From: Candidatus Odyssella thessalonicensis L13
GTDB taxonomy: Bacteria > Pseudomonadota > Alphaproteobacteria > Paracaedibacterales > Paracaedibacteraceae
NCBI RefSeq assembly: GCF_000190415.1
Contig: NZ_AEWF01000006.1
Location: forward strand, 7,501-71,500
Length of the DNA: 64,000 nt
Reading direction: 5' to 3'
Shown: piece by piece, positions 47,512 through 56,667 of the stretch
Position numbering within the stretch: the first letter of the stretch is position 1
How the letters are laid out: each line of letters opens with the position of its first letter
Translations under genes and position numbers: made by a program
Notes under the pieces: model-generated
Databases searched by the model: none
The model's input: only the letters and a program-made list of their open reading frames with translations
What the model was told of the DNA's origin: nothing

Positions 47512-48102
47512 TTATTTAGTTTGGTGAACCTGCAAGTTATTCATCTCCACCTCAAAATAAGGATCATTATGAATAATGTGGGATTGCTCGATGCGACGAT
47601 TGATCCTGCGTTTAACCTGGTTAGGAGTAAAGCCACTAATCTCGCCCACATAAATTGAGGGGACCGCGACCCCATTGTTATTCAGATCCAAGGTATAGCG
47701 ACGACCACTGGGAGGAGTTGCAGATTTGAGAGCATCTTGGAGCTTATACCGTAACTGATAAAAGTCATTGGTCATGTAATCGCCGGTGATGACAACTTGC
47801 CTAGCATTGGCTTCAGCCCGATCAATACTAAACTTCACCAAGCGCGTTTTCTGGGCCTGTTGCTGCAGCCACCCATTTATAAATTTTGTCATATAGTCGA
47901 TGTCTTGGGGGGCGACATTGGAAATATAGCCAAGAGCCACCTCATAACCTTGATACGGAGTCCCATTGACTTTAGCCCCGCTGTTTTGAACGAATGCCTC
48001 ATGGAGATGATAAGAAGATTTTTCGGTCAAGGGCCCCTTAATCGCAAGCGTTGCGGCCATTGTGCTCGATAAAATAGAGGCAGCGGCTAAAATAATTTTC
48101 AT
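47512..48102 (-). CDS. Small exported protein of unknown function
   Basis: From the ATG at 48102 (signal MKIILAAASILSSTMA before ATL) the product has 196 residues. The mature part has regular strands (YEVALGYISNVAPQDIDYM, ARQVVITGDYMTNDFYQLR, NNGVAVPSIYVGEISGFTP) and ends with a helix and QVHQTK. A frame extension to 48174 is possible but less likely. No family is recognised. It is divergent from ctaA, with about 230 bases between. Confidence 0.62.
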   Translation of the reverse strand: MKIILAAASILSSTMAATLAIKGPLTEKSSYHLHEAFVQNSGAKVNGTPYQGYEVALGYISNVAPQDIDYMTKFINGWLQQQAQKTRLVKFSIDRAEANARQVVITGDYMTNDFYQLRYKLQDALKSATPPSGRRYTLDLNNNGVAVPSIYVGEISGFTPNQVKRRINRRIEQSHIIHNDPYFEVEMNNLQVHQTK

Positions 48103-48334
48103 GAGAAAAAACTCCGGCTTTCTGTGTAAAATTAATATACCATTATCCCCCACATTGATGCAAGGGACGCCCAAAGGAGCAGCGACAATTAATGAAAAGC
48201 AGATACTTTTCGAAGGGAGTATTGAACGCTGTCATATTCTTCAGCTAGAGTGTCTGATGAATAAAATTATTTGGAAGAACCGTACGAGCAAGCTATAACT
48301 GTTTTTAATAACATTTTAAATTGTTGAGGGTTTA

Positions 48335-49375
48335 ATGACCGGTCAAACTAAGAGTAACCCAGGCATTGTCTTCTGGTTATTTGGTTCTTGTTTCTTAATC
48401 TGGTTAATGATCATGCTGGGGGGAGCCACCCGTTTAACCCATTCCGGCTTATCAATTGTCGAATGGAAGCCTATTGTCGGCATCCTTCCGCCCTTAACCC
48501 AGACCGCTTGGCTGGAAGAGTTTGCTAAATACCAGCAATTCCCAGAATATCAATTAGTTAATCAAGGGATGAGCTTAGCCGAGTTTAAATTTATCTATTT
48601 TATGGAATACGCCCATCGGTTACTTGGGCGCTTAATTGGGTTGTTTTTCTTTATCCCCCTCGCTTATTTCTGGGCCCGCGGCCAGCTATCTTCTCGCTTA
48701 AAAAAGCTCTCACTAGTGGTAGCGGTCCTCGGCCTTGCTCAGGGGTTTATGGGATGGTACATGGTCAAAAGTGGCTTAGTCAAAAATCCCAGTGTCAGCC
48801 ATTACCGTCTCACGGCTCACCTTTTTTTAGCACTCCTTCTCTTTAGCTTAATTTTCTTTGCAGGCTTAAGATCCTTATATCCGCGTGAGAAAATTCCTCA
48901 AGACTCTAAAAAGTCAGGAAAAATGCTTGTCCATTTATCGGCTCTCATGGCGCTCTTGACCATGATTTATGGGGGCTTTGTTGCCGGTCTCAAAGCAGGA
49001 CTAATGTATAATACTTACCCGTTGATGGGGGGAGAGCTGATCCCTTATGAGTGGGCTCACCTCTCACCAGTTTGGTTAAACTTCCTTGAAAATGCCGCAA
49101 CAGTACAATGGACTCACCGAACTCTGGCACTGATAACAGTTATATTAGTGACGACTTCCATGATCCAGATACTGCGCTTCAATTATGGAAAGGTTGTCAA
49201 AGATACGGCAAAGCTGATGATTGTCGCAATTATCTTTCAATTCACTTTAGGAATATTAACCCTTCTGCATCAGGTGCCGGTGAGCCTGGGAACGCTGCAT
49301 CAAGGAACCGCAGTCGTTGTTCTCAGTTTACTTCTTCTAATTATCTATAATCTCAATCGTCGCGCTTATGAGTAA
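48335..49375 (+). CDS. ctaA: Heme A synthase (COX15/CtaA)
   Basis: A 346-residue eight-helix membrane protein. The type-2 CtaA motifs are present: GGATRLTHSGLSIVEWKPI in the first loop, FMEYAHRLLGRLIG, VQWTHRTLALI and VSLGTLHQGTAVVV, carrying the four conserved haem-binding His. It oxidises the C8 methyl of haem O to give haem A for an aa3-type cytochrome oxidase. So the cell makes its own aerobic terminal oxidase cofactor. It stands alone here, without ctaB or cox genes. Confidence 0.96.
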   Translation: MTGQTKSNPGIVFWLFGSCFLIWLMIMLGGATRLTHSGLSIVEWKPIVGILPPLTQTAWLEEFAKYQQFPEYQLVNQGMSLAEFKFIYFMEYAHRLLGRLIGLFFFIPLAYFWARGQLSSRLKKLSLVVAVLGLAQGFMGWYMVKSGLVKNPSVSHYRLTAHLFLALLLFSLIFFAGLRSLYPREKIPQDSKKSGKMLVHLSALMALLTMIYGGFVAGLKAGLMYNTYPLMGGELIPYEWAHLSPVWLNFLENAATVQWTHRTLALITVILVTTSMIQILRFNYGKVVKDTAKLMIVAIIFQFTLGILTLLHQVPVSLGTLHQGTAVVVLSLLLLIIYNLNRRAYE

Positions 49376-49388
49376 GCATAAATTAACT

Positions 49389-49416
49389 GGCAAGAGTGAG
49401 GGCGATCGCTCTTGCC
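49389..49416. terminator. Hairpin between convergent ctaA and a membrane-protein gene
   Basis: GGCAAGAG (49389-49396) pairs with CTCTTGCC (49409-49416) around a 12-base loop. No T tract follows on either strand, so terminator function is only suggested by its place between two convergent stops. Confidence 0.4.
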
Positions 49417-49439
49417 CCTCGCTTCTGAGATAAATTTGT

Positions 49440-49901
49440 TTATTCAGTTCGCTGCTGCAGCATACTCCAGGCACTTCTGAACAATAGAAGGAGCTTTGTA
49501 ACTTCGGCGCCAACATACCCCCAATGATAATAAGAAGGATCCACCTCCCCGCCATTAACGATAACTTCTAATCGCTGATCCAAGGCTGGCAGCAGCCAAA
49601 ATGTTTGCCCGAAAAGCAACCCAAGCAGTATCAAATTGGTTCGCCAAGGCATTCCTCGGGCAGCTGATAACTTGGTGAGAAACAGGCTCCACCCCAAAAG
49701 CATCCATTCTAGCTTATTAAATAGATGAAAGGTTACTTTGCCGACCTCTAAGGCGACCGCCAAACTCAAATGAGGCGCTTGAAACTTAACCGGAGTGGCA
49801 ATGAAGGAAACGCCCAAGATCAAACCTGCCCAAACTAGATAAATAGCACATAATGCCTTGGTCGCCCGGCTAAAGAGTAACTTTTGAACAAGTGCTTTCA
49901 T
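49440..49901 (-). CDS. Four-helix inner-membrane protein of unknown function
   Basis: A 153-residue hydrophobic protein with four predicted membrane helices: ALCAIYLVWAGLILGVSFIA, LEVGKVTFHLFNKLEWMLLG, NLILLGLLFGQTFWLLPALD and YVGAEVTKLLLLF. The spacing and the ATPVKFQAPHLSL motif resemble a conserved bacterial family of small unknown membrane proteins, but I cannot give it a firm name. It is convergent with ctaA. Confidence 0.7.
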   Translation of the reverse strand: MKALVQKLLFSRATKALCAIYLVWAGLILGVSFIATPVKFQAPHLSLAVALEVGKVTFHLFNKLEWMLLGWSLFLTKLSAARGMPWRTNLILLGLLFGQTFWLLPALDQRLEVIVNGGEVDPSYYHWGYVGAEVTKLLLLFRSAWSMLQQRTE

Positions 49902-50251
49902 TTCTGCAGCCTTTCTTTAAAGATGATAGCATATCGCTCGACAGCGGCAAGGATTATAAAAATTGGGTTATTGAACATGATGCACCCTATCAAAAGCGAT
50001 CCCTATATATATATTTAACAGTAAGGCGGGGATTGATCACAGGATTAATGTTATAAATTTTCACCTTAACGCTAGTATGAGGAATGGCATCTTTAAAGCC
50101 AGCAGACATGGATAGCAATTTCTTATGGTGAGATAGAGCTCATTTACTAGGGTTGCTTCTGGAAGAATCTTATGTCTTTAATGGGCATGCCGATAATATT
50201 CTTAATGGCACGACCCCCTAACGGCAAACCGCTTTTTGAGGGAGATCATAT
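49902..50251. other. Intergenic region before the truncated haemoglobin gene
   Basis: About 350 bases holding the divergent promoters of the membrane-protein gene and the globin. A TAT-repeat (ctatatatatatat, 50004-50017) stands out but nothing else. No clear FNR-type box (TTGAT-N4-ATCAA) was found, which would have been expected if the globin were oxygen-regulated. Confidence 0.35.
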
Positions 50252-50638
50252 ATGCAGCAGGCGCCTATTACAGAGGAATCTATTAAAGAGCTAGTCCATA
50301 CCTTTTATAGCAAGGTACGAACTGATGAACATTTAGGTCCTATTTTTTCCCAAGTTATTGGGGAGGATAAAGAACACTGGTTATCGCATCTACAAAAAAT
50401 GTGTGATTTCTGGTCGTCCATTATGCTTTCTAGCAAACGGTATCAAGGTAATCCATTCCAAAAGCACCTGCAGCTTACGCCTTTTGATCCGCAGTTATTT
50501 GATCGATGGCTGGAATTATTTGAAGAAACAGCCCAGGAAATCTTTCCTCCCGACATTGCCATAGGATTTATTACACGTAGCCAACGGATTGCACAGAGCT
50601 TGCGCCAAGGAATAAGCTTTTGGCAACAAGGAAGCTAG
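50252..50638 (+). CDS. Group III truncated haemoglobin
   Basis: A 128-residue globin. The start PITEESIKELVHTFYSKVR, the LGPIFSQVIG segment, WLSHLQKMCDFWSSIMLSSK and YQGNPFQKHLQL with the proximal-side His fit the group III truncated haemoglobins common in proteobacteria. The final helix has RWLELFEETAQEIFPP. The family binds oxygen and nitric oxide; proposed jobs are oxygen delivery or NO removal, which would make sense in a host cell. That role is inference. A ggga-type SD precedes the ATG. Monocistronic. Confidence 0.88.
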   Translation: MQQAPITEESIKELVHTFYSKVRTDEHLGPIFSQVIGEDKEHWLSHLQKMCDFWSSIMLSSKRYQGNPFQKHLQLTPFDPQLFDRWLELFEETAQEIFPPDIAIGFITRSQRIAQSLRQGISFWQQGS

Positions 50639-50805
50639 CTAATTGCTGAGGTGAAAGTGTCTCCTTACCCATATCAATTCAATTTGCAGGACGCGGAGTT
50701 AATAGGACAACATTTAGGGAAATATACACTATTTTCTTGCTAATGCGCCGTATTTGTGGACCATATAACTAGGCCAGACTTTTTATAGTTTTTAAGGAAT
50801 AAATT

Positions 50806-52200
50806 ATGACAGCCAAGGTTATCTCTTTTGCCACCTGCATATTAGCCAGCCTGAGTTCAGCAGGTGCTTTTGGGAAAACTCTCCTCCCTAGCTCCGTTAT
50901 TCTTATAAGCAGCTATCCTGATAATGGCTCTCAGGATAAAATTACGCGATTACTGACTGAGAACAGTAAAATAGCTATCAACACTATCCCGAAGGCGGTG
51001 TGCCGATTTAATAGTGCAGTTGATAGCCGCCGTATTCTTATCCTCAAAGGTAAAGAACTACCGCTCCAGATTATTGCTCCTATTATTGCTAAGCCTGATA
51101 AGCTATGTATTGTCGGCGCTGAGGCGGCCTTTGAGCCCGAACGCCTCGGGACTGAACTTCGCGCCTTGCACGATTTAGGGATCAAAGTCACCTCTGGTAA
51201 TTTAAAAATCTCCGCGACCACACCTCTCATTTTACCATTTTATTTAGATCCCTTGCCCCTTAAGAGCCTTGTTGCTCCCCATCACGCAGAGGCAAGCGTA
51301 ATGGACCTGGTTCGCGCTGACACGATTTGCCATCGAGCCATTTGTGCCGGTGACCTTATCGATCTCAATCAACCGGAAAACCTTGAGCATTTACAGCAAA
51401 AACTTAAAGCCCTCATTAAATATCATAACATTCTCCGCCATAACGCGCAGCTTCCGGAAATTTCTGAACAAGCACTCCTTTGTGATCTAAAATCTTGGGC
51501 TCCTATAGTTGCCCCCTATATTACCGATATCTCTGCTGCAATTAACACCCTTCACAAGGAGCAGCAACCTTTTCTGGTGGAAGGCATACTCCCCTCTCCC
51601 CCTGCCTTGTCAACTTCTCTCACGACTGAGGGCGCTTTTACTGCAGACAGCAGTTTAGGCATCAGCTTAAAAAATAAGGTGGTAATTGGCATTATTCGCC
51701 CTTATACCATAGCTTCCTCTGTCTCCAGCTTTTCCACCACAATGGATGAGCAGTCAGGCCAGAAGATTATCGCCGCCACGACAGCAGTCTCTAGAGCTGA
51801 AGCAGGCAATTCTGCTTATGGCTGGCTTGATCTGGTAGCACTCAAACAACTGATTCGCGTCAATGGTATCAATGGCCTGATTTTAACGCAGGGCGAAGAT
51901 TTAGATGGCTTTGAGACCATCAAGGTTTGCACAGGGTATAAAATTGATGGGCTCAGGATAGATACTTTACCCTTAGATATCAGCCACCGCGCCCGGTTGA
52001 AGCCGATCTATAAAGAATTTAAAGGATGGAAAGGATCGAAAGGAGTCAAGATTTACCAGGATCTGGATCATAATTATCGTATATTTGTTAAGTTTCTAGA
52101 GCAAGAGACACAGCTGCCTGTTATCATTATCTCCACCGGGCCCAAAACTGAAGATGCAGTGATCCGGCAATCCCCCTTTACCCTGAAACTTCCCACCTAA
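50806..52200 (+). CDS. Exported protein of unknown function (464 residues)
   Basis: The N-terminus has a signal sequence (VISFATCILASLSSAGAFG before KTL). The mature part shows alternating strands and helices (SSVILISSYPDNGSQDKITRL, RILILKGKELPLQIIAPIIA, KLCIVGAEAAFEPERLG), so an alpha/beta fold is likely. The segment ICHRAICAGDLIDLNQPEN superficially recalls a class I glutamine amidotransferase nucleophile region, but the flanking residues do not match and I do not assign it. Downstream, a small hairpin (GAGCAT/ATGCTC, 52233-52249) lies between this gene and a convergent neighbour. Confidence 0.65.
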   Translation: MTAKVISFATCILASLSSAGAFGKTLLPSSVILISSYPDNGSQDKITRLLTENSKIAINTIPKAVCRFNSAVDSRRILILKGKELPLQIIAPIIAKPDKLCIVGAEAAFEPERLGTELRALHDLGIKVTSGNLKISATTPLILPFYLDPLPLKSLVAPHHAEASVMDLVRADTICHRAICAGDLIDLNQPENLEHLQQKLKALIKYHNILRHNAQLPEISEQALLCDLKSWAPIVAPYITDISAAINTLHKEQQPFLVEGILPSPPALSTSLTTEGAFTADSSLGISLKNKVVIGIIRPYTIASSVSSFSTTMDEQSGQKIIAATTAVSRAEAGNSAYGWLDLVALKQLIRVNGINGLILTQGEDLDGFETIKVCTGYKIDGLRIDTLPLDISHRARLKPIYKEFKGWKGSKGVKIYQDLDHNYRIFVKFLEQETQLPVIIISTGPKTEDAVIRQSPFTLKLPT

Positions 52201-52296
52201 AATCGTTAAAAAAATCTCTGTTATTGAGGGTGGAGCATTTTTAATGCTCAACCATCAGATAACCAGAGACATAACTGAAGAAGCAATCAGACTGCT

Positions 52297-52998
52297 TTAT
52301 TCTTCACTTTGGACGGGGCAGTCCATTAAAGCTTTTAGGCCCATTTCTTTCTTACTTACAATCTCACTATTGCCTTGCCGAACAAACTTTAAAAAGCGTG
52401 GATAATCGGGAGACACAGGAACAGCATTATAAGAAGAATCAATAAGTTTATTTGGATCGTGGGGAATATCAGTAAATTCAGAACGGCCGCTGGTTAGGGT
52501 GCTTTCGTTTGATCCCCAAAGCTCTGCTGTTGAAAGGTCATATTCAGAACCAGCCAGAAGATCAAGCTTCTTAGCATACTTTCCTTGGGCCAGCTTATAG
52601 ACCCAGTTTCTAAAACCGTGTTCTGATTTACGCTGCGAAGCATAGATATCTTTATCGACCAAAGGTTGATAGCTGTGCTTATTGCCTTGGATAGCTACTC
52701 TTGTTACGTGATTTTTGCACTCCAGTGCATGACGATACCAGCTTCTAAACTGACCTTCTGGCTGCTCCGGGGCTTCAAATCTCAAGGAGCTAATCCCGTC
52801 GTCTAAACTTTGATAACCGTACTTATTGCCCTGGATATCCTCTTGGGGAGTGAACATCCCAAATACAGGATTACGGACTTCAGTTGAGCTATCTTGCCTA
52901 TGGAAGCATTTAAAGATAGCCGCATTTCCTTCAGATATTCCCGATAATAGAAAAGTCGCTGTTGCAGCAAAAATTGAAAGTATTTTCTTCCTAGCCAT
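52297..52998 (-). CDS. Exported protein with a repeated motif
   Basis: From the ATG at 52998 (signal MARKKILSIFAATATFLLSG with EGNA before AIF) the product has 233 residues. Two copies of a roughly 50-residue unit are visible: IQGNKYGYQSLDDGISSLRF through FRSWYRHALECK, and IQGNKHSYQPLVDKDIYASQ through FRNWVYKLAQGK. Both have the pattern IQGNK-xx-YQ-x-L and a closing FR-x-W. The C-terminal third lacks the repeat. The family is unknown. A longer frame to 53103 begins with a second hydrophobic segment and is less likely. Confidence 0.65.
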   Translation of the reverse strand: MARKKILSIFAATATFLLSGISEGNAAIFKCFHRQDSSTEVRNPVFGMFTPQEDIQGNKYGYQSLDDGISSLRFEAPEQPEGQFRSWYRHALECKNHVTRVAIQGNKHSYQPLVDKDIYASQRKSEHGFRNWVYKLAQGKYAKKLDLLAGSEYDLSTAELWGSNESTLTSGRSEFTDIPHDPNKLIDSSYNAVPVSPDYPRFLKFVRQGNSEIVSKKEMGLKALMDCPVQSEE

Positions 52999-53400
52999 AT
53001 TTAGTTGTCTCCATAATTTATTGTTTATTTGCAAGGCTTTTAAAGGGAGCGATATGTTGGAGAAAAATAAAAAACAGAAAAGGAAGCAAACATAGCACTC
53101 CATTTGACACTATATTTAAGGTAAGAATAAAAGCAAGGGCAGTTACCAAATATCTTACAACCTTAATAATTTTGTTTCAAAAATATTATTTATATTGAAA
53201 TTTAATTTTAACAACAGTTTTTTTTCTTAAGACATTTTAACAAACTCTATCTTACCCTCTTCTTAAGTTATTATCACTGCTAGTCTTGCTAAGAGTTGAA
53301 CTTTGAGATTTACTATGCTAGACAGTTGCTCACGCGTAACCATTATACCGCTGTCCGCAGTGGCCATTTTAAGAATAAAATTGAAAAGATAGGCTAAAAG
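52999..53400. other. Intergenic region before the second Nudix gene
   Basis: About 400 AT-rich bases between divergent genes, holding both promoters. Poly-T and poly-A tracts are common (for example TTTTTTTT near 53218). No ORF, RNA gene or repeat was seen apart from a possible extension of the upstream gene to 53103. Confidence 0.3.
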
Positions 53401-53931
53401 ATGACTTTAGAAACTGCTGCAAAAAAAGTTAAGACCGATGTTTCCCAAAAGTTTGCTTCTTGTGTCCTGATCTTTGATGCTAATGGTTATATTTTAGCGA
53501 CAGCTCGCAAAAATGATCCGACAGCTTTTGGGATGCCCGGCGGTAAACTAGAAATTGGTGACGACTTTTATCAGGCAGCGATCCGAGAAACTCAGGAGGA
53601 AACAGGCGTTGAATTAAGCGCATCTCAGCTGATCCCCGTATTTACTGCTTATGATGGCCCTTATGAAGTTATCACGTTCACCTTAAGCACGGGCGCTTTA
53701 GCCTCTCGGCCGCCACTGGCGCCGCGAGAAGGTGAAGGTATATGCCGCTGGATCACACCCAAGGATCTGGCGACTGGATTTTTCCCTGTCTATAACGTTT
53801 CACTTTTTAAAGTATTACCGGACAGCCTAAGAAGCTTTTATCAGCAACAATCCTGGTTGAAGGCCGTTGAAAGCCTCGATATATCAGCCTTAACTGCCGA
53901 AGATATTAGGCACATAATTAATAACTCTTAA
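53401..53931 (+). CDS. Nudix hydrolase (second paralogue type)
   Basis: A 176-residue protein with a full Nudix box, GGKLEIGDDFYQAAIRETQE followed by ETGVEL, at about residues 48-73. FASCVLIFDANGYILATARK before the box and GICRWITPKDLATGFF after it are typical of general sanitising Nudix enzymes. It does not resemble the Nudix gene at 36081 beyond the box. Substrate unknown. It is separated from psd by about 200 bases and probably transcribed alone. Confidence 0.88.
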   Translation: MTLETAAKKVKTDVSQKFASCVLIFDANGYILATARKNDPTAFGMPGGKLEIGDDFYQAAIRETQEETGVELSASQLIPVFTAYDGPYEVITFTLSTGALASRPPLAPREGEGICRWITPKDLATGFFPVYNVSLFKVLPDSLRSFYQQQSWLKAVESLDISALTAEDIRHIINNS

Positions 53932-54138
53932 AATGTAACTCCTTTATTGTGATACTGACTTACCTAAGTATTTTCAGTGTCGGCATGCTTAACTGTTAAA
54001 GTGCAACTTTCAACCCACAAGATAGACAAATTTATATTAAATTGTCATACTCTGGAGGGTAAAAAGCATGTGTTCCCTTGATCTTTTTACGTTTTTCAGG
54101 CAGGGTAATGATAAAATCAACATATTAGATGGTTTCCA

Positions 54139-54819
54139 ATGACGTCCGTGTTTGCCCCCATCCACAAGGATGGTATAAAATTTGTTCTCATATTTGCTTT
54201 TGTATCTGTTTTACTATATTGCCTTTCTCATACCTTAGGAGTTATAGGCTTTATCTTAACAGCATGGTGCATTTATTTCTTTCGGATCCCCAAGCGTGTT
54301 ACTCCTGACCGCGACGGCTTAATTATTGCGCCGGCCGATGGAATAGTCAGCCTTATTACGGATGTGGTGCCGCCAGCTGAGTATAACTTAGGCGAGGACA
54401 AGCTCACTCGGGTCAGTATCTTCTTAAATGTCTTTGATGTGCATGTGCAGCGCACCCCAATTGCCGGGACCATTGAGAAGATTATGTACCATCCAGGCAA
54501 GTTCATTAATGCCTCTCTCGATAAAGCCAGCGAAGATAATGAGCGGCAAACAATTGTCATCAATAATGGCAAAATTAAGATTGCCTGCACTCAAATTGCT
54601 GGCCTCATTGCCCGCCGCATCCTTTGCCAAACCGCTGAAGGCAGAAACATGAAAGCTGGCGAACTTTACGGCTTAATCCGCTTTGGCAGCCGCGTTGATG
54701 TCTATCTACCCAAAGGGGTCGTGCCTTTGGTCATCTTAGGTCAGCGAATGATTGGCGGTGAGACAGTTCTAGCTGATTTGAATTCTTCTGAATCAATGCG
54801 TACAGGAATTGTTAGTTAA
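54139..54819 (+). CDS. psd: Phosphatidylserine decarboxylase (short, PSD-A type)
   Basis: A 226-residue proenzyme. Two N-terminal membrane helices (about residues 13-45) come first. The catalytic His region follows in FLNVFDVHVQRTPIAG, then the self-cleavage site GS in LIRFGSRVDVYLPKG, where the Ser becomes the pyruvoyl group. It makes phosphatidylethanolamine from phosphatidylserine in the inner membrane. PssA overlaps or directly follows the stop, the conserved alphaproteobacterial pair. Confidence 0.97.
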   Translation: MTSVFAPIHKDGIKFVLIFAFVSVLLYCLSHTLGVIGFILTAWCIYFFRIPKRVTPDRDGLIIAPADGIVSLITDVVPPAEYNLGEDKLTRVSIFLNVFDVHVQRTPIAGTIEKIMYHPGKFINASLDKASEDNERQTIVINNGKIKIACTQIAGLIARRILCQTAEGRNMKAGELYGLIRFGSRVDVYLPKGVVPLVILGQRMIGGETVLADLNSSESMRTGIVS

Positions 54820-54820
54820 G

Positions 54821-55648
54821 ATGAACGAGCCAAAAAAGCTAAGGCCAAAAGTCAAAGCCATCCCTCTGCTATCAAAGCGCTTACCTGAACGGTTTAGGGC
54901 GACGCGAGAGCGTATGTCGAATGTTAACATCGCTCTTATTTTTCCCAATCTAGCGACTATTTTGGCTTTGTGCATGGGATTAAGTGCGGTGCGCTTTGCC
55001 TTGCAAGAACGCTGGGAGTTTGCTGTAGGCGCTATTTTCCTCGCAGCCTTATTTGATGGCATGGACGGGCGTCTTGCCCGGCTGCTGAATGCCACCAGCC
55101 GCTTTGGGGCAGAGCTCGACTCCTTATCAGATTTTATTAGCTTTGGTGTCAGCCCAGCAATCGTTATTTACTTAAAATCCTTACATGACTGGCAAGGGCT
55201 TGGTTGGCTGTTTTGTCTCTATTTTAGCGTCTGCATTGCGCTCCGGCTTGCACGTTTTAATACGATCAGCATTGAAGGGCGGGAGCCTGTGGGTGCTGAG
55301 AATTTCTTTAATGGCTGTAATGCGCCCTCGGCTGCTATTTTGGCTCTGATCCCCACCATGTTAGATATTGAGTTTCAATCCTGGAATTTATGGTCCTCGG
55401 CTCTTATTAATGCTGTGTTTCTGTTTGGAATAGGGTCGTTGGCTATCAGCGTTATTCCAATGTTTTCCTTTAAAAAGGTGCAGATTGAGCGCAAGTATTT
55501 CCCTTTTGTTTTGGTTGGTCTGACCTTTGTAGCCGGTGCCCTTTTTGCCACGCCATGGATCACTTTGTCCATTGTTATGTTCGCCTATCTGATGACCATA
55601 CCGTTTAGCATAAAAGCCTACAAAAACATTGGGCAAAAGCAGGACTAA
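54821..55648 (+). CDS. pssA: CDP-diacylglycerol--serine O-phosphatidyltransferase
   Basis: From the ATG at 54821 (MNEPKKLRPK) the product has 275 residues; a TTG at 54809 would overlap psd. The CDP-alcohol phosphotransferase motif is in FDGMDGRLARLLNATSRFG followed by ELDSLSDF. Eight or so membrane helices follow. It makes phosphatidylserine for the decarboxylase just upstream. The last 90 bases are repeated 3 kb downstream at 58587-58676; the gene itself is intact. Confidence 0.95.
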   Translation: MNEPKKLRPKVKAIPLLSKRLPERFRATRERMSNVNIALIFPNLATILALCMGLSAVRFALQERWEFAVGAIFLAALFDGMDGRLARLLNATSRFGAELDSLSDFISFGVSPAIVIYLKSLHDWQGLGWLFCLYFSVCIALRLARFNTISIEGREPVGAENFFNGCNAPSAAILALIPTMLDIEFQSWNLWSSALINAVFLFGIGSLAISVIPMFSFKKVQIERKYFPFVLVGLTFVAGALFATPWITLSIVMFAYLMTIPFSIKAYKNIGQKQD

Positions 55649-55649
55649 G
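55560..55649 (+). repeat. Left copy of a direct repeat (3' end of pssA)
   Basis: This 90-base segment recurs at 58587-58676. The last 57 bases (55593-55649) are identical, through the stop codon plus one base. The first 33 differ at five positions, all transitions. The two copies bracket a block of decayed DNA, as attachment-site duplications do. Confidence 0.85.
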
Positions 55650-55860
55650 GGCAGACGGGGAGACCCTAAAAGCTTAACTGTCTTTACGGCCTCTTCTTGA
55701 GGCTCTGAAGAAGTCTTTCTGCTAGTCCAAGCACACTATTATATGTGAGGCAAGCTTTGCGATTGAGACAAATCTAATTTAACCTATTTATTCCCAACCT
55801 ATTGCCAGCTCCATAACCTTCCAGTCCTTTATCATTCTCACATGCTCGTTACAATTCTGA

Positions 55861-56106
55861 AAGCTTATCATCTACACTAATGAAGGGAGAAGACTTGCTG
55901 AAGCGTTAAATGCGTTAATGCAACTAAGTGGAGAAGACAGGAATATTGATGCTGCTTATATAGAAATTGAGAATAATTATACTCCCTCTGTCTCTCACAA
56001 TATATATTTTCTAATCCCCTCCCATCAAAATCCAGACAAGAAAGAATACTCTATATTGCTACATTTATTGATGATATTAGAAGCTATCCGAAAAAGGCTT
56101 ATTTGA
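55861..56106 (+). pseudogene. Fragment of an unknown gene
   Basis: An open frame of 81 codons without an upstream start. The first ATG is at 55918, but the frame reads well before it (YTNEGRRLAEALNALMQLSG). The sequence ends EAIRKRLI. Another frame offers only a ten-codon peptide from an ATG at 55880. It lies in the decayed block after pssA and is most simply a gene remnant. The rest of 55650-55860 shows nothing. Confidence 0.35.
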
Positions 56107-56174
56107 ATATAATTTAGAAAAAATGTGTGGCAATAGTATTTTTGAATATAACTAAGCCCGACACAAGAGAATGA

Positions 56175-56397
56175 TAAAGATAACAGATGAAAATTGGAAG
56201 CACCTGGACAGAAAAAACCAAACTCAAGATGGACGAGCTTTGAAGAGGTATAGCAAGCGCTAGGTTGTCGAGCGCTTCTTTGCCTGAATAAAACCAGCTC
56301 GGCAATTGCTGATCAGATTTGATAAAAAGATCAGTGTCTTCCAAGCTTTTTTTGATCTTTTTTCGGCTCTCACCATTTATAGGAAGCTCACTTCATG
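56175..56397 (+). pseudogene. IS5-type transposase remnant, copy 1
   Basis: Read in one frame with two stop codons, the segment gives the C-terminal end of an IS5-family DDE transposase: RKNQTQDGRALKRYSKR, stop in place of Trp, VVERFFA, stop in place of Trp, IKPARQLLIRFDKKISVF and QAFFDLFSALTIYRKLTS before TGA. The first stop (TAG) and second (TGA) both replace TGG by single changes. Nothing of the N-terminal part or left end remains upstream. A CGGAAAGCTTCTAGAAAGCTTCC stretch follows the stop in place of the IS end. Confidence 0.75.
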
Positions 56398-56667
56398 ATT
56401 TTTCGGAAAGCTTCTAGAAAGCTTCCTTCACGAATTTCAGGATTCTTGAACGAAAAGATCCTTATTATCGCTTATCCTGAACTACTTCTCTTATAGGTCA
56501 TCTTAGAGAAATTTTATATATTTTTTCCTGTAGCACTATATGAAGTGCTATTTAATCTTAAGTATCGGGGAGAATTATATTAATTTTATATAAATTCCTT
56601 AGGATAACCTTCTCGATAAAAAATATAAAACTAGAAACTAGAAATGTAGAAAGGGACAGAGGAAACA

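Noticed and set aside
50804-52200. Possible class I glutamine amidotransferase in the 464-residue exported protein
   Set aside because: The segment around HRAICAGDL lacks the G-x-C-x-G nucleophile elbow and the C-terminal His-x-Glu pair, so no enzyme call is made.
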